From Pseudomonas inefficax (lineage in GTDB: Bacteria; Pseudomonadota; Gammaproteobacteria; Pseudomonadales; Pseudomonadaceae), in NCBI RefSeq assembly GCF_900277125.1, contig NZ_OPYN01000001.1, positions 275,774-339,773 of the forward strand: DNA of 64,000 nucleotides. Direction: 5' to 3'. Position 1 is the stretch's first letter, and each line of letters starts with the position of its first letter. This document shows, piece after piece, positions 47,324 to 55,950 of the stretch. A program made the translations under genes and the position numbers. The notes below the pieces were generated by a model. The model was not told the origin of the DNA, ran no database searches, and saw nothing but the letters and a program-made list of their open reading frames with translations.

Positions 47324-47479
47324 GGCGACGGCCCCCTGTTGCATTGGCCCAGAGGGCCAAGAGACGAAGCGTGAGCGTTTGAAGAATTTTCAGTGCTCAC
47401 TCAAAGCTTTAGTTGTTTTGCGCAGCTGTCGCCAGCTTCGCATGGCTGCCATTTATTTGAAACACACTGCAAATGAATG

Positions 47480-47597
47480 ATTGCCTGTGCTGGCCTCTTC
47501 GCGGGCGCGCCCGCTCCCACAAATACCACACCACCTTAAGGGCCTGTGCTATCCCTGTGGGAGCGGGCGTGCCCGCGAAGAGGCCAGTACAGCAATC
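47480..47597. repeat. REP pair (class A) between terC and the Na/Pi gene
   Basis: ATTGCCTGTGCTGGCCTCTT / CGCGGGCGCGCCCGCTCCCA is inverted at 47554-47597. The symmetry extends beyond the REP into ATTGC...GCAAT. Confidence 0.92.
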
Positions 47598-47622
47598 GGC
47601 ATAATTCAGTAATCCGGGCATG

Positions 47623-47648
47623 AAAAAGGGCCCTGCGAAGGGCCCTTT
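47623..47648 (-). terminator. Intrinsic terminator of terC
   Basis: AAAGGGCCC and GGGCCCTTT form a perfect nine-pair stem with a six-base loop. In the leftward direction five T follow (A-run at 47623-47627 on the plus strand). Confidence 0.88.
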
Positions 47649-47668
47649 GTGTCCTGCACTTCCTGATC

Positions 47669-48439
47669 TTATTGACCCGGAATGTCCTTGCGCAGTTTCA
47701 CTGGGTCATGCTCTTTTCCGTTCTTGCGGGCCAAGGCAGTGCGCATGCGAATGTTGATGGCTTCCACTGCCAGCGAGAACGCCATGGCGAAGTAGACGTA
47801 GCCTTTCGGCACATGCACGTCGAAGGCTTCGGCAATCAGCACGGTACCGACCACGATCAGGAAAGAAAGTGCGAGCATCTTCAGCGACGGGTGCTTGTCG
47901 ATGAAGTCACTGATGGCGCCTGCGCACAGCATCATTACCAGCACGGCGACGATGATCGCGGCGATCATTACCGGTACGTGGGACACCATGCCCACTGCAG
48001 TGATCACCGAGTCCAGCGAGAACACGATGTCGATGATGGCGATCTGGATGATGGTATAGAAGAACTTGCCACCTGCACCTTTCGGCTCTTCCGCGTTCTC
48101 GTCCTCGCCTTCCAGGCCGTGGTAGATCTCTTGCGAGCTTTTCCACAGCAGGAAAAGGCCACCAAAGAACAGGATCAGGTCACGCCCGGAGATGCCCTGG
48201 CCAAGGACCACGAACAGGTCGGCGGTAAGGCGCATTACCCAGGTGATCGAGAGCAGCAGCATGATACGGGTGACCATGGCCAGGGCCAGGCCGAAGATCC
48301 GGGTGCGCGGCTGCATGTGCTTGGGCATGCGGCTGACCAGAATCGAGATCATGATGATGTTGTCGATACCGAGGACGATCTCAAGCGCGGTAAGGGTAAA
48401 AAAGGCAACCCAGATTTCCGGGCTGGTCAGCCATTCCAT
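47669..48439 (-). CDS. TerC family integral membrane protein
   Basis: This 256-aa protein has seven to eight helices and the two acidic TerC motifs: ALEIVLGIDNIIMISILVSR and IAIIDIVFSLDSVITAVGM. TerC proteins are linked to tellurite resistance and, in better-studied members, to metal (Mn) export. A cytoplasmic loop (HGLEGEDENAEEPKGAGG) separates the halves. A ribosome binding site (AAGGAAAAC) precedes the ATG at 48439. The citrate transporter gene ends 71 bp upstream. Confidence 0.92.
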   Translation of the reverse strand: MEWLTSPEIWVAFFTLTALEIVLGIDNIIMISILVSRMPKHMQPRTRIFGLALAMVTRIMLLLSITWVMRLTADLFVVLGQGISGRDLILFFGGLFLLWKSSQEIYHGLEGEDENAEEPKGAGGKFFYTIIQIAIIDIVFSLDSVITAVGMVSHVPVMIAAIIVAVLVMMLCAGAISDFIDKHPSLKMLALSFLIVVGTVLIAEAFDVHVPKGYVYFAMAFSLAVEAINIRMRTALARKNGKEHDPVKLRKDIPGQ

Positions 48440-48465
48440 TTGTTTTCCTTCGAACGGTAAAGGCG

Positions 48466-48487
48466 ACGCGCCCGTATCAGGGCGCGT
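48466..48487. terminator. Inverted repeat between the citrate transporter gene and terC
   Basis: ACGCGCCC and GGGCGCGT flank GTATCA. It could form an eight-pair hairpin after the transporter gene, but there is no T-run on the leftward strand. Confidence 0.4.
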
Positions 48488-48510
48488 TGCGTTAGGGAAA
48501 TACGCGTTTA

Positions 48511-49818
48511 TTAAAGACTACTGAACAGCGGGAAAATGCCCATCAGCAGCGCGGCGAGCATTATGCACAGGCACACCAGCACTGCCCACTTCAAGGTGAA
48601 GCGCTGATGATCGCCGAACTCGATGCCGGCCAGGGCCACCAGCAGGTAGGTGGAGGGTACCAGGGGGCTGAGCAGGTGTACCGGCTGCCCGACGATCGAC
48701 GCACGGGCCATTTCCACCGGGCTGATGCCGTAGTGGCTGGCAGCTTCGGCCAGCACCGGCAGCACGCCGTAGTAGAACGCGTCGTTGGACATGAAGAAGG
48801 TGAACGGCATGCTCACGATCGCGGTGATCACCGCCAGGTATGGGCCCAGCGCCTCGGGGATGACCGACAGCAGGCTCTTGGACATGGCGTCGACCATGCC
48901 GGTGCCCGACAGTATGCCGGTGAAGATGCCGGCGGCAAAGATCAGCCCGGTGACCGCCAGCACGCTGCCGGCGTGGGCGGCGATGCGGTCTTTCTGCTGC
49001 TGCAGGCACGGGTAGTTGACGATCATGGCGATACTGAAGGCGATCATGAACAGCACGGGCAACGGCAGCACGCCGGCGATCAGCGCGACCATCAGGGCTG
49101 CGGTCAGGGCACCGTTGAAGTACAGCAGTTTTGGCCGGCGCGCGTCCGGGTACTGCGAAACGGTGATTTCGCTGTGGTCGATGTCGTCGGTGGGCAGGTG
49201 CAATTCGCCCAAGCGGGCACGTTCGCGCTTTCCGTACATGTAGGCGATGGCCAGGATCGCCAGCACGCCGAACAGCATGGCCGGGATCATCGGTACGAAG
49301 ATGTCCGACGGGTCCACGTGCAGTGCGCTGGCGGCGCGAGCGGTCGGGCCACCCCAGGGGGTCATGTTCATCACCCCGCCGGCGAGAATGATCAGGCCGG
49401 CCATGATCCGCGGGCTCATGCCCAGGCGGCTGTACATCGGCAGCATGGCGGCGCAGCAAATCATGTAGGTGGTGGCGCCGTCACCGTCGAGCGAGACCAC
49501 CAGGGCCAGTACTGCGGTACCGACGGAGACTTTCAGCGGGTCACCCTTGACCAGCTTGAGGATCTTGCGCACGGCCGGGTCGAACAGGCCGGAGTCGATC
49601 ATCAGGGCGAAATAGAGGATGGCGAACATCAGCATCACGCCGGTAGGTGCGAGCTTGCTGATGCCCTCGAGCATCATCGGGCCGATCTTGGCGGAAAAAC
49701 CGCCGAACAGGGCGAACAGGATCGGTACCAGGATCAGCGCGATCAAGGCCGACAGGCGCTTGGTCATGATCAGGTACATGAAGGTGATGACCATGGCAAA
49801 GCCGAGGAAGGTCAGCAT
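48511..49818 (-). CDS. Citrate-divalent cation/proton symporter (CitMHS family)
   Basis: This 435-aa transporter has about 11-12 helices. Family segments include VSLDGDGATTYMICCAAMLP and GGVMNMTPWGGPTARAASAL near the middle, and MPFTFFMSNDAFYYGVLPVL in the second half. CitMHS proteins import metal-complexed citrate. No citrate-sensing two-component system is next to it. It is divergent from the GFA gene, 267 bp away. Confidence 0.9.
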   Translation of the reverse strand: MLTFLGFAMVITFMYLIMTKRLSALIALILVPILFALFGGFSAKIGPMMLEGISKLAPTGVMLMFAILYFALMIDSGLFDPAVRKILKLVKGDPLKVSVGTAVLALVVSLDGDGATTYMICCAAMLPMYSRLGMSPRIMAGLIILAGGVMNMTPWGGPTARAASALHVDPSDIFVPMIPAMLFGVLAILAIAYMYGKRERARLGELHLPTDDIDHSEITVSQYPDARRPKLLYFNGALTAALMVALIAGVLPLPVLFMIAFSIAMIVNYPCLQQQKDRIAAHAGSVLAVTGLIFAAGIFTGILSGTGMVDAMSKSLLSVIPEALGPYLAVITAIVSMPFTFFMSNDAFYYGVLPVLAEAASHYGISPVEMARASIVGQPVHLLSPLVPSTYLLVALAGIEFGDHQRFTLKWAVLVCLCIMLAALLMGIFPLFSSL

Positions 49819-50085
49819 GGCAATACTCCAGGCGTGGCGCGGCGAAAGGAAAGTCGATTCGGGCGGATCAGCGCGTTTGGCGCTGTGCGTGGAGCATGCG
49901 GAGGGAGGCTACGGAAAATCGGGCACAGGAATACATCAGAATCACCATTGTTGTTGTTGATTGGGCCGGGCGCGGTGGTTACCGGGTGCCCTGGCTGACC
50001 GGTCTTGTGCCGGTAGTGGGGGCTATCCTATGAGGGCAAGCTTTCAGCCAGCTTTCGCCGAAGCAAAGGCGACGAGAGGTAGGTG

Positions 50086-50487
50086 ATGCAGGATGTGACC
50101 GAGGGTGGCTGCCATTGTGGCGCCTTGCGTTATCGGTTGGAGGGCGACCTGACGGACATTGCCCATTGCCATTGTTCGATCTGTCGGCGGGTCAGCGGCG
50201 GGCTTGTGGTGACCTGGCTCACCCTGCCCCGCTCGGGGTTCCAGTGGCTGGCAGGCGAGCCGAACTGCTATGTGGCACCGGCCAGCTGCAGCCGGTACTT
50301 CTGTGGGCATTGCGGGGCGCATGTGGCATTGGTGACTACACATAGCCCGGAGACGGTGGATGTGACGGTAGCGACGCTGGACCACCCGGAACGGGTGCGG
50401 GCCAATCGGCATATCTGGGTGGCTAGCCGGTTGCCTTGGCTTCACCTGGATGAGGATTTGCCTTCGGAGGCGGAGGAAAACCTGTAA
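50086..50487 (+). CDS. GFA (glutathione-dependent formaldehyde-activating) family protein
   Basis: This 133-aa zinc protein has the Cys pattern of the GFA/Mss4-like fold: GGCHCGALRY, then HCHCSICRR, then YFCGHCGAHVAL. Members are small S-(hydroxymethyl)glutathione-linked or structural zinc proteins, and most have no proven activity. I chose the ATG at 50086 with GAGAGGTAGG upstream; a GTG immediately before it is in frame. Confidence 0.9.
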   Translation: MQDVTEGGCHCGALRYRLEGDLTDIAHCHCSICRRVSGGLVVTWLTLPRSGFQWLAGEPNCYVAPASCSRYFCGHCGAHVALVTTHSPETVDVTVATLDHPERVRANRHIWVASRLPWLHLDEDLPSEAEENL

Positions 50488-50501
50488 GAGATTGTGTTGG
50501 T

Positions 50502-50525
50502 GCTGCCGGCGATAGGGCCGGTGCA
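50502..50525. repeat. REP remnant at the convergent junction GFA / DUF4105 gene
   Basis: GCTGCCGGCGATAGGGCCGG / TGCAGC carries the class B end (GCCGGCGATAGGGCC, identical to the unit at 23766-23781). It forms a hairpin but lacks the rest of the unit. Confidence 0.6.
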
Positions 50526-50532
50526 GCCATCA

Positions 50533-52488
50533 TCACAACTGCAGGCCACCGGCAGCCTTGTGCAGCGCCCGCAGATGCTCGCCCACCTGCTTCACATTGG
50601 CTTCCACTGCCGCAATCTCCCTGGCCCGCGACGGCTCCAGCAGCGCCCTCACCTCTTTGTCCAGGCTGGTGCTCAAGCGCAGCAACTGCGCTTGCCGCTC
50701 GCTGCTGACCTGCTCCAGGTGCTTGCGCTCCTGCGGCTGCGGCAGCCCGTAGCCCTTGCTGTCGAGCAGCTCTGCCGGGCGGCTGAGGAAACCACTGTTG
50801 GCAAGCATCTGCCTGAGGGTCGCATCGGCCTTGCTGACGCTGCCATCGTTCAGCGCAGCGGCGTTCAGGTAGCGCTGCTTGACCTCATCCTGAGCCAGCA
50901 GCAGTTGCCGGCGCAAGCTGGCCTGTTCAAGCAGCAGCAAGGCGGCGCTGGTGCGCAGGTCAGCCTGGGCGAACCAGCCCCGCCGTTGTTCGGCATCCAG
51001 GGCCAGCCAGTCTTCGACCTTGGCCTGCTTGATTGGCAGCTGTTTCTTCAATACCTCGAACATGGCCTGGTAACGGTCGCGGTAAGAATCGAAGCGATAA
51101 CCCAGGCGCAGCGCCTCGCGGGGGTCGTCGAGCACGCTGGTGTCGGCCAGCCCCCTGCCCTTGAGCACGGCCAGCAGGCCATTGGGCATGATGCTGTCGA
51201 GGTCGTTCAGGCGTGGGTTGGCGGTGCCGCTGCGCAGCAGCTTCAACGACTCTACTGCGCAGTTGTTGGACAGGAACCAGTAGTTGCCGTCGTAGCTCCA
51301 GTGCATCTCGGCGGCCTGGCGCACCAGGTTCTCGATCTCCTCGCGATTGAGCCGCAAGGGCACCGACGCCAGGCTGCGCAGTTCGGTCTTGGTGTATTCG
51401 TCGATCACCTGGCCCAGCGGCAGCACGAACAGGCGCGAGGGATAGGCGCCGACCAGGCCGTCCCAGCTGGAAAGCTGCACATCGTTGACGAAGGCTCGGT
51501 ACGACAGCACCAGGCTCTGGTCGAGGTCCAGACGGCAGTCCGGCCCGCGTGGGCGGCCCGGCTTGCAGATCACCAGGCGCAGCATGCTGTGGCCCCAGCG
51601 GCTGACCAGGTTCTGGTTGGCTTCGGCCAGCAGGTAGTCCACCTCATAGACCCGCTCGGGGTCGATTTCGCCCAGTGGCTGGCGGGCGAAGTCGCTGCCG
51701 GCATTGATGAACGGCAGTCCCTTGGCGCAAGTGTCCTGTTGTGGTGCCCAGCCGAAGTGTTCGCGCAGGTACTGGTTCAGCGCCGGACGGCGGCAGCCGT
51801 AGCTCGGGTCGAGGAGGAAGTACTCCATGTTGACCGCGATGTACTCCTTTGGGCTGCTCAGTTCATAGCTGTCGGGGCTGCGCACGAACTGGCCGTTGTG
51901 CTGCTCGCGCTCGCCGCGTCGGCCCACGTACTGCTGCCAGCCGGCCAGGTCGAGCAGGCGCGGGTCGTCGCTGAGGGTGAAGCGGCGTTCGGCCTGGCCA
52001 CGGCATGCTTCTGGCAGGCCGACCTTGCCCAACGTACCTTGCTGGCGCTTGCAGCGGGCGATCAGCGCGTTCTCGGCGCTGGGCCACAGCCGGGCACGGT
52101 CGTAGATATGGGTGAGTTCGTGCAGCACGGTGGCCAGCAGTTCTTCTCGCACCGTGCCATGTGGGCGGTTGGTGCGCTCGGTGGCAGCACTGCCATCGGT
52201 GAGGCTGGGCAGCAGCCGGCGATTGAGTTCGAGGGTAGATACCAGCGATGCCTGGCCATAAGCGTCGGCCGGCATGTTGTCGCTCCAGCTGACCCGCACG
52301 CGGCGGTTCAACTGTTGCTTGAAGCCAGGGGGCAGCTTGCCCATGGCTTCGTCGAGCAGAGCCTGAGTGGCTTTGGCCTGCTGCGAGTCAAGGCCGGACG
52401 CCTGCAGCTCAAGCTGCAGGTCGGCCAAGGCGGGCGTGCCGAGCAGCGTCAGGGCGCAGCCGAGCAGCCAGGCGCGCACGCGGTTCAC
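50533..52488 (-). CDS. Periplasmic DUF4105 protein with HExxH motif
   Basis: This 651-aa secreted protein has a signal peptide (LLGCALTLLGTPALA). The N-terminal part has a zincin-like site: HELTH (H123, E124, H127) with a likely third ligand Glu215 in SPKEYIAVN. The middle DUF4105 region has H300 in SRWGHSML and C410 in SNNCAVESLKLL. That His-before-Cys order is as in permuted papain-like enzymes. The last 150 residues are helical. I infer a wall- or lipoprotein-directed hydrolase, but no substrate is known to me. It overlaps a DUF2388 gene by 4 bp and follows three of them. Confidence 0.85.
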   Translation of the reverse strand: MNRVRAWLLGCALTLLGTPALADLQLELQASGLDSQQAKATQALLDEAMGKLPPGFKQQLNRRVRVSWSDNMPADAYGQASLVSTLELNRRLLPSLTDGSAATERTNRPHGTVREELLATVLHELTHIYDRARLWPSAENALIARCKRQQGTLGKVGLPEACRGQAERRFTLSDDPRLLDLAGWQQYVGRRGEREQHNGQFVRSPDSYELSSPKEYIAVNMEYFLLDPSYGCRRPALNQYLREHFGWAPQQDTCAKGLPFINAGSDFARQPLGEIDPERVYEVDYLLAEANQNLVSRWGHSMLRLVICKPGRPRGPDCRLDLDQSLVLSYRAFVNDVQLSSWDGLVGAYPSRLFVLPLGQVIDEYTKTELRSLASVPLRLNREEIENLVRQAAEMHWSYDGNYWFLSNNCAVESLKLLRSGTANPRLNDLDSIMPNGLLAVLKGRGLADTSVLDDPREALRLGYRFDSYRDRYQAMFEVLKKQLPIKQAKVEDWLALDAEQRRGWFAQADLRTSAALLLLEQASLRRQLLLAQDEVKQRYLNAAALNDGSVSKADATLRQMLANSGFLSRPAELLDSKGYGLPQPQERKHLEQVSSERQAQLLRLSTSLDKEVRALLEPSRAREIAAVEANVKQVGEHLRALHKAAGGLQL

Positions 52489-52805
52489 AGCGCGAGGATG
52501 GCTTCAGCCAGTACCTGGTCGCTGGCATCGCGCGCTTGCGGCACGCGCTCGCGCAGGGTGTTGAAGGCGGCCTCGAGTTGGGCGCCGCGAATGTCGCCGT
52601 TGCTGGCGACGAAGCTGGCGGCATCGTCATGGGCTTCGCGCACCACTTTGGAGTCGCGAATCGAAGTGGTGGTGTCAGAGGTGAAATCGATCGAACGGCC
52701 AAAGGCCCGCACGATGATGTTGCTGGTGGCCACCAGGGTCTGTGCCTGGGCCAGGTCGGCCAGCAGCAACATGCCGAGGGTAGCGGCAATCAGCGGTTTA
52801 CGCAT
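52485..52805 (-). CDS. DUF2388 secreted protein, copy 1
   Basis: This 106-aa protein has a signal peptide cleaved after AQA. A conserved core follows: HDDAASFVASNGDIRGAQLE, then the C-terminal VLAEAILAL. It shares this core with the next two genes, so the three arose by tandem duplication. The 4-bp overlap with the DUF4105 gene suggests translational coupling. Function unknown. Confidence 0.88.
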   Translation of the reverse strand: MRKPLIAATLGMLLLADLAQAQTLVATSNIIVRAFGRSIDFTSDTTTSIRDSKVVREAHDDAASFVASNGDIRGAQLEAAFNTLRERVPQARDASDQVLAEAILAL

Positions 52806-52842
52806 GGAGCATCTCCGAAAAAATACAGGGAGTCAGATGTAG

Positions 52843-53136
52843 TTATTGGACGAGAATTGCCTGCGCCAGTTCCAGATCGCCGACGGTATGCCGAGCGCAA
52901 TTGTGGCGTAATGATTCCAGCGCCGCCTCCAGCCGTGCACCGCGGATCTGGCCGTCGCTGGCGACAAAGGCAGCGGCATCGTCCTGGGCCTGGCGGACCA
53001 GTTTGCGGTCGAACGGTGCGGTGGTGACCTGGCTGGTGACATAGCCGGTGATGACCAGGCTTTGCGTAGTGGTATCCATGGCATGGGCGCTGGCCATGCC
53101 AACAACGGAGAACAGCAACGGCAACAGATAACGCAT
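52843..53136 (-). CDS. DUF2388 secreted protein, copy 2
   Basis: This 97-aa protein has a signal peptide (MRYLLPLLFSVVGMASAHA) and the core QDDAAAFVASDGQIRGARLE, then ELAQAILVQ. It is the most divergent copy: its central part has SLRHNCARHTVGD with a Cys the others lack. I chose the ATG at 53136; the frame is open 33 bp further upstream. Confidence 0.86.
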   Translation of the reverse strand: MRYLLPLLFSVVGMASAHAMDTTTQSLVITGYVTSQVTTAPFDRKLVRQAQDDAAAFVASDGQIRGARLEAALESLRHNCARHTVGDLELAQAILVQ

Positions 53137-53224
53137 GGGCTCTACAACAGCTGGAAACGTGGGTGGCAAAGGTGGATAAGGCTGTGCTGGTGATAAGCAG
53201 CACAGCCGAACGGCTCAGCCGATG

Positions 53225-53542
53225 TCAGAGCGCCAGGATGGCCTGGGCCAGTTGTGCGTCGCTGGCCTGCAGGGCTGGCATCTGCGAGCGGATGTGCAGG
53301 AAAGCACTTTCCAGTTTGGCGCCACGGATGTCGCCCTGGCTGCCAACGAAGCTGGCGGCGTCGTCACGGGCGGCCTGGACGATCTTGTCGTCACGGAACG
53401 AGGAGGAAATATCGGAAGTTGCATCGGTGGACGCGGCTACCGCGCCAACGACGGCGTCGGTGGTGACAACGAAGCTGGTGGCGTTTACGGTGCCGGCCAG
53501 GCTCAGCAACAGGGCGGCGCCAATCAGGTATTTACGGGACAT
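53225..53542 (-). CDS. DUF2388 secreted protein, copy 3
   Basis: This 105-aa protein has a signal peptide cleaved after VNA and the core RDDAASFVGSQGDIRGAKLE, then QLAQAILAL. It is the promoter-proximal copy. A 304-bp gap lies upstream, so transcription of the four-gene set probably starts there. Confidence 0.88.
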   Translation of the reverse strand: MSRKYLIGAALLLSLAGTVNATSFVVTTDAVVGAVAASTDATSDISSSFRDDKIVQAARDDAASFVGSQGDIRGAKLESAFLHIRSQMPALQASDAQLAQAILAL

Positions 53543-53847
53543 GATCGTGGACTCCTGGACTAGGGTCGGGGGGTTCTGCTTTATCGGACGCTCGCACAGC
53601 TCGTCGCGGTACTTTTCAACAGTGCTTCTACCAGACTGTTACGCCAAGCGTATCACGCGCCGGTGTTTCTGGATGTTAATGAACAGCGCGCCAATAAACT
53701 GTTCTGGTTTGTTTTTAGATTTTTCAAACTGTACATGTTTGCCCGTAAAAGGCTCTGGAATGCCACCTGCAAACAAAAAACCCGTCGCAGTCACCTGCAA
53801 CGGGTTTTGGGAATTCGCGGTGCCGGCCGAAGCCGGCAAGCCGGAGC
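53543..53847. other. Intergenic region between DUF2388 and DUF1127 genes
   Basis: These 305 bp contain the leftward promoter region for the DUF2388/DUF4105 cluster and the DUF1127 terminator. An AT-rich stretch at 53690-53760 includes AAACTGTTCTGGTTTG and CAAACTGTACATGTTTG, resembling the repeats found upstream of DUF1127. A 66-codon open frame across it is not convincing. Confidence 0.5.
53774..53806 (-). terminator. Intrinsic terminator of the DUF1127 gene
   Basis: AACCCGTCGCAG and CTGCAACGGGTT pair around TCAC with one mismatch. Read leftward, a T-run follows (A-run 53774-53779 on the plus strand). Confidence 0.87.
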
Positions 53848-54063
53848 TTAGCGCCAGAAAGGCTTGCTCAGCTCTTCGTAACGCTGCGACTCGCTGATAC
53901 CAGCGTCAGCCAGCAGGCGGGCATCCAGGCGAGCCAGTTGACGGCGGCTGGCCATACGGCGCTGCCACAGCAGCAGGGTAGACAGGGCGCGCAGCGGCAG
54001 CGAAGTGTTGGACTGCTGGGCGTTGCTTTCGAAAACCAGACCGGAACTGAGGGTACGTTCCAT
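53848..54063 (-). CDS. DUF1127 small basic protein
   Basis: This 71-aa protein has a central Arg-rich DUF1127 segment (LLWQRRMASRRQLARLDARL) followed by LADAGISESQRYEELSKPFW, the classic C-terminal pattern. Small DUF1127 proteins have been tied to RNA binding and phosphate or stress responses in other bacteria; nothing here proves that. It is monocistronic with its own terminator and has an unusual repeat-rich upstream region. Confidence 0.9.
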   Translation of the reverse strand: MERTLSSGLVFESNAQQSNTSLPLRALSTLLLWQRRMASRRQLARLDARLLADAGISESQRYEELSKPFWR

Positions 54064-54345
54064 GATGCTTCATCCTTCCGCTTATGGCGGGATTAGGTAG
54101 TGATTTAACTGATGCCAATGATCCTCCTCTGTCGTCCATAACAGTAGATACAGTTCGGTTGAAAGACGATGGTCCAGTTAACTGTGTAACCCTACTGTTG
54201 CACTCGAAATAGGCGCAACTGTACTGGTCCGCACTTGTTTGGTGCGTTATGGCTTCGGTGAAGAGATTTTTCGGGCGGAAGAGCTAAAAACAACCAGTAC
54301 AGTAGTACAGTTTTTTCCAGAAAACTATGGGTGCTGTAATGCTGG
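54064..54345. promoter_or_regulatory. Repeat-rich regulatory region upstream of DUF1127
   Basis: At least four related sites occur: ACAGTAGATACAGTT (54141-54155), CCAGTTAACTGTGTAAC (54174-54190), AACTGTACTGG (54217-54227) and CCAGTACAGTAGTACAGTT (54294-54312). The last two contain the same CCAGTAC word in opposite orientation. Such spaced direct and inverted repeats suggest binding of an oligomeric regulator; GntR/MocR-type proteins are one candidate. No regulator gene is adjacent in this window. Confidence 0.55.
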
Positions 54346-54395
54346 CCCCTGTAGGAGCGGCCTTGTGTCGCGAAAGGGCCGCAAAGCGGCCCCAG
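54346..54395. repeat. Solo REP (class C) downstream of the CoA-transferase gene
   Basis: CCCCTGTAGGAGCGGCCTTG / TGTCGCGAAAGGGCCGC plus AAAGCGGCCCC form one unit without an inverted partner. It lies 62 bp beyond the CoA-transferase stop. Confidence 0.88.
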
Positions 54396-54456
54396 GATCA
54401 CAAGGATAAAGACCGGAACAGCGGAAGCAGGGCCGCCGTTCCGTACCACAACTGGA

Positions 54457-55950
54457 TCAGCTAGCCAGCATGCGCCCGGTTTCTTCCAGGTTCTCGTGCC
54501 AGCTCAGGGCTTCACGCAGGATGTGCGGGGTATGGCCGCCACGCTGGCAGGCGCGATCGAAGTAGTCGTTCAGCGCTGCGCGATAGTCCGGGTGCACACA
54601 GTTGTCGATGATCGCCCGGGCGCGCTCACGTGGCGCCAGGCCACGCAGGTCGGCCAGGCCTTGCTCGGTGACCAGGATGTCAACGTCGTGCTCGGTATGG
54701 TCGACATGGCTGACCATCGGCACCACGCTGGAAATCGCGCCACCCTTGGCAATCGACTTGGTGACGAACACAGCCAGGTGTGCGTTACGAGCGAAGTCAC
54801 CCGAGCCGCCGATGCCGTTCATCATCCTGGTGCCGCAGACATGGGTGGAGTTGACGTTGCCGTAGATGTCGAACTCCAGCGCGGTATTGATACCGATGAT
54901 GCCCAGGCGACGAACCACTTCCGGGTGGTTGGAAATTTCCTGCGGGCGCAGAACCAGCTTGTCCTTGTAACGCTCCAGGTTGCCGAACACGTCGGCGTTG
55001 CGGCGGGTCGACAAGGTGATCGAGCTGCCCGAGGCGAAACTCAGCTTGCCGGCGTCGATCAGGTCGAAGGTGGAATCCTGCAGTACTTCGGAGTACATGG
55101 TCAGGTCTTCGAACGGCGACTCGATCAGGCCGCACATCACTGCGTTGGCGATGCTGCCGATACCGGCCTGCAGCGGGCCAAGCTTGTTGGTCATGCGGCC
55201 AGCTTCGACTTCTTTCTTGAGGAAGTTGATCAGGTGGTCGGCGATACCCTGGGTTTCGTCATCCGGCGGCAATACGGTGGACGGCGAGTCCGGCTGGTCG
55301 CTGATGACGATGCCGACGATCTTGGCCGGGTCGATCGGGATGGCGGTGCTGCCGATACGGTCGTCGACCTTGACCAGCGGGATTGGCGTGCGGGTCGGGC
55401 GGTAGGTCGGGATATAGATGTCGTGCAGGCCTTCGAGGTTGGTGTTGTGCGAGAGGTTGATCTCGACAATTACCTGCTTGGCGAAGATCGCGAAGCTGGC
55501 CGAGTTGCCCACCGAGGTGGTTGGCACGATGTGGCCCTGCTCGGTGATGGCCACGGCTTCGATGACCGCGATGTCCGGCAGCTTCAGTTGCTGGTTGCGC
55601 AACTGCTCGACGGTTTCCGACAGGTGCTGGTCGATGAACATCACCTGGCCGTCGTTGATGGCCTTGCGCAGGGTGCTGTCGACCTGGAACGGCATGCGGC
55701 GAGCCAGTACGCCAGCCTCGGTCAGTTGCTTGTCCAGGTCGTTGCCCAGGCTGGCGCCGGTCATCAGGCTGATTTTCAGTGGCGACTGCTTGGCACGTTC
55801 GGCCAGTGCATGTGGTACGGCCTTGGCTTCGCCGGCGCGGGTGAAACCGCTCATGCCGACGGTCATGCCATCCTCGATCAGACCAGCGGCATCAGCCGCA
55901 CTCATTACCTTGCTGTGCAGGGAGGACAAGCGGATACGATCACGGTACAT
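54457..55950 (-). CDS. Acetyl-CoA hydrolase/transferase family (succinyl-CoA:acetate CoA-transferase type)
   Basis: This 497-aa enzyme moves CoA between acyl groups. Family features are MSGFTRAGEAKAVPHALAER near the N-terminus, GPLQAGIGSIANAVM in the middle and ALEFDIYGNVNSTHVCGTRM, where the catalytic Glu is expected. VPMVSHVDHTEHDVDILVTE follows. Homologues use succinyl-CoA, acetate or propionate. Orthologues in pseudomonads are simply called CoA transferase. It stands alone, separated from pntB by a terminator. Confidence 0.9.
   Translation of the reverse strand: MYRDRIRLSSLHSKVMSAADAAGLIEDGMTVGMSGFTRAGEAKAVPHALAERAKQSPLKISLMTGASLGNDLDKQLTEAGVLARRMPFQVDSTLRKAINDGQVMFIDQHLSETVEQLRNQQLKLPDIAVIEAVAITEQGHIVPTTSVGNSASFAIFAKQVIVEINLSHNTNLEGLHDIYIPTYRPTRTPIPLVKVDDRIGSTAIPIDPAKIVGIVISDQPDSPSTVLPPDDETQGIADHLINFLKKEVEAGRMTNKLGPLQAGIGSIANAVMCGLIESPFEDLTMYSEVLQDSTFDLIDAGKLSFASGSSITLSTRRNADVFGNLERYKDKLVLRPQEISNHPEVVRRLGIIGINTALEFDIYGNVNSTHVCGTRMMNGIGGSGDFARNAHLAVFVTKSIAKGGAISSVVPMVSHVDHTEHDVDILVTEQGLADLRGLAPRERARAIIDNCVHPDYRAALNDYFDRACQRGGHTPHILREALSWHENLEETGRMLAS

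Larger units (their letters stand above)
47345..47668. other. Intergenic region between terC and the Na/Pi gene
   Basis: These 324 bp hold a REP pair (47480-47597) and the terC terminator. The remaining bases near 47400-47470 are AT-richer and probably contain the promoter of the Na/Pi gene. No small gene is evident. Confidence 0.55.

Noticed and set aside
50494..52842. 782-codon plus-strand open frame antisense to the DUF4105 gene
   Set aside because: It mirrors the codon pattern of the real gene and has no start signal. The minus-strand protein has a signal peptide and active-site motifs.
53639..53839. 66-codon minus-strand open frame between DUF2388 and DUF1127 genes
   Set aside because: It runs through the DUF1127 terminator stem and lacks a ribosome binding site. 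No recognisable domain.
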